Assembly: GCF_017591435.1 (NCBI RefSeq)
Contig: NC_059300.1
Coordinates: 20,926,655-20,990,654, forward strand
Length of the DNA stretch: 64,000 bases
Direction of reading: 5' to 3'
Source: Portunus trituberculatus
Lineage: Eukaryota > Arthropoda > Malacostraca > Decapoda > Portunidae
Positions 56,786-64,000 of the stretch are shown here, one piece after another (the stretch's first letter is position 1; the number at the start of each line of letters is the position of its first letter). Below the pieces are notes generated by a model. The model was not told where the DNA came from, searched no databases, and saw nothing but the letters and a program-made list of their open reading frames with translations. The position numbers and the translations under genes are program-made.

Positions 56786-59620
56786 CGAAATTATCGAGAA
56801 TTTAACAAATAAACAAATCAGATAAAGATACAGAAAGGATGGTACGTGAAAGAAGGGTCGCACCGCGTCTTTAGCAAGGAAGGGTTACTTGATCCATGTA
56901 CGCGTTGCTGTATTAGATAAAGTAAGGCCATTTATGTTCTAAAACCTTCAACAGCTATATAGTGCCTTTTCACTTCCCATTACCTGCCCTGTATTTTTCG
57001 AGTCGCCAGTCGAACTTGAGAGCATGCTATATGAGCTTTTGTACAATGTGTTTACTTAATTACTTTTTTTTTTCTTAATGGTCGGAAATTCTTTGTTTAT
57101 TATGTAGTATGTTTCAATAGTATCAACTTAATTTATATCCTCATGAAAGTAAATTCACAGAGGTAAAAAACATTAATTGTATTTAGATGGAACAAGCAGA
57201 TGGTCATGAAAGGCTCAATATGTGCTGCAGCTATGTCTGCTTCTTAAATGTTAGCGCAGTAAAATGTGCTGTCACGAACGGTGATGAAGTAATTAATGCA
57301 TTAAGGCAAAATGTAGTAATAGTTATGAAGTCAATAGAAGGATGTTTAAGCATGAACGCCGCCCTCAAAAAAAAAAAAAAAAAAAAAAACTAGTAGATTC
57401 TCTCTGAGATTTGGAAGGACTACCTAGCCACGGAACTCTGAATTTTAATATAAAAAGGAATAACTCTCGTGAAAGGCAGATGTTTACAGCTTGTGATTGC
57501 TAAGAAATACGTACGTACATCTATGCAGGGACGCGAGGCATATGGCTATATTCCCAGGCTGGTTGATTGTAGCGTTTAGTGTAGCCGGGTAAAAAAAAAA
57601 AAAAAAAAAAGCAAAGACAGGATGAATAAGCATTACGTATAGGCTACATATAGTGGGTTTTCCTATAGGAGGAATAAGTGGTAATTATTACTACTCGGAT
57701 CCACTTATTACCAACCGTGGCTTTTAAGTCAGAGAAGGCAAGCAAGTCCAGCTCAGAATCATGTTTTTTCACTGCTCTCAGAGTTAGCAAGTGAAGATAA
57801 TAACAAAGGAAGATGGATGATAACTCATTATGTTGTGTTGTTCTAAAATTGATTGATGATCAACCACTTTAAAAACTGAAGAATAGAGCACTTCCAGTAA
57901 GTAGAGGTAATAGTGGATGGTAATGAAAAATTTATGGAAAAATAAATAAAGAAAGAAAATCTAAGGGCAGTAATGTTCCAGGAACAATTCTGAAGTATTT
58001 GAATAACCTTTCATATATCATGTCCAAATCTTTCCATCATGGCTGCCAGTATTTGGTGCTAATTATGAGGAATATCATTATCCTTGAACAAAGCCCCTTG
58101 TTTGAACTCATGGTTGTGTATTGGGGTGTTTCTACAAAATTCAGTTTAGTTTTCAGTAAATAACCACCCAGTATATAAAAAAAAAAAAAAAATTACAGCA
58201 GCATTTATTTTCCTTTACTAAAGCTATTTTCTCATCAAAGATTCTAGTATTCTACCCACAGTTTGCATCTTTCACTATTTTCTTTACCATACATTTCTCT
58301 TCATTTACCATCAAGCAGAACCAATTCTAGCTGCTGAAAAGGCCGGGGTTTCAGTTTAATTTTCCATGGGATCTCAAAGATTGATGCTTCTTCTTTTACA
58401 CATTCTATCTGTTCTTTTGATATAAACACCTCTTTCATGGGAAAAATACCTGAGGACTGACCTTAAGATGTCATCTACAATGACTGCATCAAAGATTGCT
58501 ACTGCTGCAGGTTATGTACTGTACATATGTTCCAATGTAATTGAATGGTAAATTAAAGATATAAATAATTGATCAATAAATATCTTAGCTCTGTTCATGT
58601 TCATGGAGACATGGAAGGAGAATTGATAGATTGTAGGGAAAGAAGATAGTGTATGGGAGCCTCTTCTTGGGCCATTCAAAGAAATTTCTGAAAACATGTG
58701 AAGGTGGGATGAATCTTTAGCCTTGATATACAAGTAGTTGGGACTGAACTCTTAACCTGGAGATCAAAGGACAACCAACACCTTAGATGTCAAAACCATA
58801 ATGACTGCCAGGTCCCAAGATGATTATTTTTCAAGTTCTTTGTACTACCTGTAGGATAGTTAATGTGATCATTAATGTACTTCCTGTTAGAAAGAATAAT
58901 TATAACGAAAAAAGGCAAGGGAACTTTAGACTAGTGTAAGTAGAGTATGGTTGTCGATGCAATGAATAGAGAGATAGGGATGTTTGTTTGCACTCAAGGG
59001 AGGCAGTTGCTTACTCTGTTGGAATTTTCCAGCACATTTGGGAAAATGAGAAATCGAGGCCAACTACTACTGTGGTATTTCAATTAAGAATTGGCAATAA
59101 AAGTGAGATAATGTAAGGCTGAGGTAGTTGAACAAAAGATTCTTCAATTTCCAACCTCCTGTAGATAGAGATCTCAGGAATCAGTCTCATATTAGACTAA
59201 ACTAAGTGGAACAACTGTTGTCATAGAGGGACACAATGATCTGATCATACATGGTCAATAATGAACCCAAGCATGACATGCAGGTTTAGAGAACAAACCC
59301 ATTTGCATCATTGTCTTGAATTTTTATAGCTACAGGATGATTTTTAAAAATGAGTCATACATGCACAAATTAGCAGCTTTAACTCTGAACCTCCATCTAG
59401 CAGTTGACAAACAATATTATATCAATTTGTGTGTCCATATCTATTTAAGCCATTCTATATGCAGTATTCAAGAGGCTATTTTTTGTCAAAAACAAATACA
59501 TTTCAAAAGAATGCTAAATCATGAAAATAATTCCTGTAATATTTATTCTAAGGAAGGATGCTTGAGGCAACACGTGTCCCTCTATGATTCCCTTTACTAC
59601 ACCCAAGGTAGCATACATTC
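56596..59620. other. Mostly featureless stretch
   Basis: The AT array at 56695-56782 and A runs at 57367-57389 and 57591-57610 are the only structures I recognise in about 3 kb. No exon-like conserved peptide was found. Confidence 0.55.
56695..56782. repeat. (AT)n microsatellite
   Basis: About 88 bases of AT. Confidence 0.97.
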
Positions 59621-60650
59621 TTTTTTTTTTTTTTATGTAAGAGGGAAAGATTGGTCAAGGGTAAGAAAAGCAATTAAACAAAAATATCCACTTAAATGTT
59701 GCTCCCCCAAACAATGCCGAGAGAGTTAGCCAAAATAATGGGATTAATATCTAGAAACCTCCACCTTAAATGAATTCAGGTCATAGGAAGATAGAATTAC
59801 AGAACCAGGCAGAGAGTTCCAATTAACTAGAGAAAGGGATGAGTGATTGAGAGAAGAAGAAAGGCTTACGCAGCAAGATCAGAAGAACAGTTGGCATGAA
59901 AATAGCAAAATTGTGAGTAAGAAAGAGACTGAAGACAGTCAGTCAGAGGAGAGGAGTTAATAAGATGAAAAACTTTTGATTCCACCCTATCTAATAAAGT
60001 AGTGTGAGCAGAACCCCCTTCATGCAAAGAATACTCCATACATGGACGGATAAGGCCCTTATACAGAGATGACTCAGAACACCCAACATCAGAGAAGCTG
60101 TTTTTAGTTAGAGAAGAGATGTGAAGTTTCCAGTTTAGATTATAATTAAAGGACAAACTGTTGACATTCAGTGTAGAAGAGAGTAACATTTGAGCGTCAT
60201 TGAAGAAGAAGGCATAGTTGTTTGGAAAGGTTGTGTCAGGTTAATAGATGGAGAAATTGAGTTTTTGAGGTGTTGAACAATACTAGTTTTCTCTGCGCCA
60301 ATCAGAAATTTTAGAGAGATCAGAAGTCATGCGTTCTGTGGCATCCCTGCATTATCTGTTTACTTCCTGAAGGGTTGGTTGTCTCTGAAAAGACGTGGAA
60401 AAGTATAGGGTGGTATTATCAGTGTAGGAGTGGATAGGACAAGAAGTATGACTTAGATCATTGAAGAATAATAGGAAGAGAGTAGGGGACAGGACAGAAC
60501 CCTGAGGAATGTCACTGTTAATAGATTTAGGAGAAGGACGGTGGCCATTTACCTTAGCAGCAATAAAACTGTTGGAGAGGAAACTTGAGATGAAGTTGCA
60601 AAGAGAAGGAAAAAAACAGTTTGAGTGTAGTTTGGAGATCAAAATTTTTT
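59621..60650 (-). mobile_element. Jockey-like fragment J4, 5'-truncated with poly(A)
   Basis: The 3' tail appears on the plus strand as about 15 T at 59621-59634. Upstream on the minus strand come the family 3' UTR and C-terminal segment (NWKLHISSLTKNSF, GLIRPCMEYSLHEGG, 60189-59866). RT pieces follow: INSDIPQGSVLSPTLFLLFF, NDLSHTSCPIHSYTDNTTLY (60642-60352), where the usual YADD is changed to YTDN. The left end of homology is near 60650. Confidence 0.88.
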
Positions 60651-61527
60651 ACCTCTCTTTGCTGCTCCTGAGGTGGCAGGTGTCCTTCTGTGTCTTCTTT
60701 TGACTACACTTCTAGAAATTCATGAGGAAGTAGTGCAGATTTTCAGTTCATTGGCTAATATTTTAGTTAGTGCCATAACTTTTGGGAAGAATGATAGCTA
60801 TTTGTTCACTGTATGAATCTTCATCTCTCACCGATAAATTTCTCCTAAAATTTTTCTATGTAGCCTATGTCATGATCATACAAGTTGTCGTGTAGATGGT
60901 TGATATCCAAGCCTGTCTAACCCTTGCTATCCCTAATGAATGCTGCAACCATGTACATTCTTATGAAAGTCTTGGTTCCTCAGGAGACATTCTAGCTACA
61001 CAATTTGTTAACAGATGATTGGCTATAGATTTACTAACTGAAGTATCTACAACAGTACTGTACATTGGACTTTGTGCACTGCCAACACAGCTGTCTGTTC
61101 ACCTATCCAAGTATAATTGGTCAGTAAATAACAGAGAATTTCCAGATTGGAATCCTCCAGTGGGTAGTTTGGGCTTGTCTTTCTAAATATTGTAAACCCA
61201 GTTCACTTAACAAGGAATAGGAATAAGGAGATGTGGATATGTAATCTAATAACTGTAGCATCTACTCCTCCTTGTCTTGCTGTTCTATTCCAGCAAGGCA
61301 AGATATATAGCTTCATCCTTCTGGACCATTGTGTTGTTCACACATGTTGGTGAAAAAAAAGAAAAAAATGTGTGGTGAAGGGAATATCTGATGATCACTG
61401 TAGCATCCTTGGAAGTGCAGTGGCCTTTTATTCTTAGTTCATGGATTATCATTCAGTTGCTGATTGCAATATACAAGTTAATATGAGCAGTGAGGCTCAT
61501 TTTATTCTTTGTGGTGGTGTGTTTATT
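60651..61527. other. Stretch without recognised features
   Basis: Nothing recognisable in about 880 bases between Jockey J4 and the second SINE. Confidence 0.55.
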
Positions 61528-61738
61528 AGTATTGTGATACAGTGGAACCATGCGTGCTTTGGGATCCTAGAGGTCTCCAAGCGCACGGGTTTGAATCCTG
61601 TCCACGGTCTGGGCTTCCTCACTCGGGGCAACGGTTTCCTAGCGGGTGGGCTTTAAGATAGGAGGTACCCTAAAAAGTATCCCCTTTAGCCCATAAATTC
61701 CTGTGAAAAGCCCACATGGTATAAAAAAAAAAAAAAAA
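61528..61738 (+). mobile_element. tRNA-derived SINE, poly(A)-tailed
   Basis: An A-box-like TGATACAGTGG (61535) and a B box GGTTTGAATCC (61588) are 42 bases apart, with an arm-like CCTAGAGGTCTCC between, so the head resembles a long-variable-arm tRNA (leucine or serine type, uncertain). A body of about 120 bases (GGTGGGCTTTAAGATAGGAG, CCTGTGAAAAGCCCACATGG) and about 16 A (61723-61738) follow. No clear target duplication was found. Confidence 0.7.
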
Positions 61739-62059
61739 TCATAAAGTAGGATGTTGTGTTATTCTTTTTAAAAATTTTATGCCTGTGATATTAAATGCCC
61801 TTGACCTATTTGTATATCAAACAAGGTTCATATACTTGAGTTGCTAACTATAGTCTTATTTTTATCTTTTTTCCATTTCTCTATAGTCAGGGCTTGGCAT
61901 GTTATTAACTATGTTTGACACTTTAAACATAAAAAATGTGAGGGATGCATATGGTTCTTAATAAGATAGTTGGCTTCCACCTCCCCAAAACTGAAAAGAA
62001 ACAGATAATGTAATTCTGTGCTGCTGAGGAGAAATATGTAGCCTACACCATGATTTAGT

Positions 62060-62205
62060 GACCCTTGGTTTCAAGACATTTGTCCCTGTCTTTTGGATAA
62101 TTCTTAATTTCTTTAAGGGAACTGGCAATCCAGTAGGACTTTTTTTCATATTGTTTATTGCCCTTGGTCAGTTTCCCTTCGTGCATAAAAATGCAAAAAA
62201 AAGAC
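62060..62205 (+). mobile_element. Jockey-like 3' UTR relic J5
   Basis: TTTCAAGACATTTGTCCCTG, a TCCAGTAGGACTTTTTTT segment and TTGCCCTTGGTCAGTTTCCC match the 3' UTR of copy J3 (51210-51330) in order, ending in an A-rich tail. No coding part remains. Confidence 0.75.
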
Positions 62206-62905
62206 ATTAAGTTGTGGTTATTACTGATTACTCTTATGGATCCTTTGTAATTTGTGGCTTGTTGCAGGTTTGAGATGTAATGGTGATAGCCATCATCATT
62301 ACTTATAATCAACATAATGCGTACGCCGTACATTCATTGTTCTTATTTCTTTCATGAGGGATTAATTGTAATTCTATGCAACACCTTTACTTTTCTTTAT
62401 ATGTCTGAATGGTTTGTACTTAGAGCAAAAGGTTTCCTTTCCAAGATGCCATCCTTTGTCAATGAGTAGTAATTTTAATTTTGAAATGAACTTTCCCTCA
62501 GGAAGCTGCAGATCAGTTATAATGTGGTTCCTCTCCCTGAGGCTGATGCCAACAAGTGATGCAGTTGTGGTGTCTGAGTGTAGCTTATTAGGTTAGCACA
62601 TCTCTGTGCTCTATAGCTATTTGTGGTTGCCATTAATTTTGAGATATTTATGTATACATCTTATGTTGCTTTTCCCACACATAGTTATTCAATCTGTTGT
62701 TGTTTATTATTTAAAATTAACTTATTGAAGTTACTCAGCTCACTGTATGTATGCATGGGTACCTTTTGCATTCTGCTATAAAAATAATGTCTCCTGTTAA
62801 AACCAAGTTGTTATCACATTTGCAATATTAATGTTTTCTACTACATGATATAAAATAACAATACAGGAGTCTTAACCATCATCCATTATGTTACTTCCAT
62901 TATGA
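62206..62905. other. Stretch without recognised features
   Basis: AT-rich, nothing recognised. Confidence 0.55.
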
Positions 62906-63130
62906 GGGTGGGTTCTACTCACGGAGCTTTATTAGAGAGGATGTTGTCAAAAGCCTCTCATATCCTTAAGTGCCCTCCTTTAACCAACTGACTTCAATTG
63001 TACATTCTCATGAGAAGTGTTGCATCACTTGCTTTCATCTGTCATTTCTATGGTTAATGCTCTTCTGAATATGTAAACTGCATGCTTTTTCCTTCCGCGG
63101 ACTTATTAGCTAAGGCTTTCTGTTTTCACT
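62906..63130 (+). mobile_element. Degraded Jockey-like RT C-terminal fragment J6
   Basis: GGGTTCTACTCACGGAGCTT, TATTAGAGAGGATGTTGTCA, GTGTTGCATCACTTGCTTTC and AACTGCATGCTTTTTCCTTC follow the order of copy J3 (50845-51060) with many changes. It is the oldest-looking Jockey fragment here and has no 3' end. Confidence 0.65.
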
Positions 63131-64000
63131 TAACCTTTTTTTGTCTAGCTTACTAAAGTTAATTATAGTATGATCACTTATGCTTTCATTTTGTTGTAGG
63201 TCTTTGGTTCTGTTTTTTGCTTTCCTATGTCTTGATTAATTTAGAAAAAAAAAATGTGCCAAAAATCTCAGTAACAAATTTGGCTAGCTGTATCTTACTT
63301 AACTTTTGGCAGAATGGCATTCAAGCAAGCATTTTTTTTTTTAATAAGTTTTGGCCAATCTCCTTAGGATGTCAAAGTAAACAAATGAATAAATCATGAA
63401 GTTAATTGAATTTTAGAAGATGAAGAAGGAAAAGTTGTTGATAGAGCTGAGGTAATGAAATGTTATTGATATGATTGACACTATTGTGGCTCATGGCAAG
63501 ATTAGTGGATAGATCAGAGTGTAACTGTATTGATATGGATTGCTGTGAAGTATTGCAGAATGTGTATGGTGCATATAAATAGAAGATTGTGTGCTGCGGG
63601 AAGATGGCGAAGGGAAGATTGATGTTGAAGTTAATGGTAAGATTGGTGGATAGAGATTTTGCTACTCATGTTGACAGGAGCTATAGATAAGAAAATAATT
63701 ACATGTGAGATTATGAATAGCATAAATAGGAACTGGTAGCTTTGGATGGATGTGGTGAATAGGAGGAGGATGGATAGGGGCAGGTTCCTAGGAGGGTGAT
63801 AGGGATATAAGGAATGGATTAGTGACATGTAGATTGTGTGATGGAAGTGGCTTAAAAGTTACACTGCATTTGGTGATGATTTGGAAGGTGGATGATATGG
63901 ACAGCAAGATGAATGATGAAATGGATAGGGATTGTTGGATAGGAATTGGGTGGAAGTCTTGGTGGATGTTGAGATAATGTGGTAGATTGCATTGCACACG
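63131..64000. other. Terminal stretch without recognised genes
   Basis: From about 63420 the plus strand is purine-rich with recurring GGATAG and GATGGA words, a degenerate simple sequence rather than a repeat with a clear unit. No gene is visible. Confidence 0.5.

Noticed and set aside
57187..57393. 68-codon open frame ending in a poly(A) tract
   Set aside because: No domain, no splice or family evidence, and it runs into a homopolymer.
63420..64000. Minisatellite of GGATAG-like words
   Set aside because: No constant unit length or register; it is a biased simple sequence.

Overview
The window looks like nuclear DNA of an arthropod, most likely a decapod crustacean (inference). The reasons are one intron-rich cellular gene, many decayed non-LTR retrotransposons of the CR1/L2 and Jockey types, cut-and-paste transposons nested in one another, tRNA-derived SINEs, TTAGG-like stretches and very long AT, GA, CA and AAT microsatellites. 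There are no operons, ribosome-binding sites, CRISPR arrays or intact viral genes.

The only clear host gene is an FBXO28-type F-box gene on the minus strand, about 12.6 to 32.3 kb. I could assemble seven exons whose splice sites and phases agree: 32277-32141, 27705-27328, 27176-26928, 24689-24494, 24215-24077, 22658-22502 and 13485-12613. They encode about 702 residues: a serine-rich head, an F-box, the FBXO28 core, a coiled coil, and a long polar tail ending in a basic patch. A 5' non-coding exon probably lies further right; a GC-rich block near 54.2 kb is one weak candidate.

Layout. 1-3634: a plus-strand CR1/L2-like LINE with the end of an esterase-type ORF1, broken by an AT microsatellite and a hAT-type MITE. 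3635-6395: a minus-strand Jockey-like LINE joined to it tail to tail. 6.4-12.6 kb: gene-poor 3' flank with microsatellites. 12.6-32.3 kb: the F-box gene, whose introns hold TA-target (Tc1/mariner/pogo) elements, two copies of a long palindromic element, a Harbinger-derived element and a second Jockey copy. 32.7-36.7 kb: a second CR1-like LINE with both ORFs, broken by frameshifts. 37.1-42.5 kb: a PIF/Harbinger transposon with a plus-strand DDE transposase (three inactivating changes) and an apparently intact minus-strand Myb/SANT-like partner gene, with a BEL/Pao fragment in the partner's intron. 42.5-46.1 kb: quiet DNA with a TTAA-flanked MITE. 46.1-50.25 kb: a third LINE split by a pogo-like element that itself carries another MITE. 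50.5-64 kb: microsatellites, Jockey fragments, two SINEs and long stretches where I see nothing.

The genes do not form a pathway. The transposase and Myb-like protein are a known two-gene partnership (transposase plus DNA-binding helper). The most unusual structures are two nested transposon stacks, 14395-17470 and 27848-31448. Each encloses a copy of the same palindromic element; its arms match over about 340 bases in the left, truncated copy and up to about 490 in the right copy.
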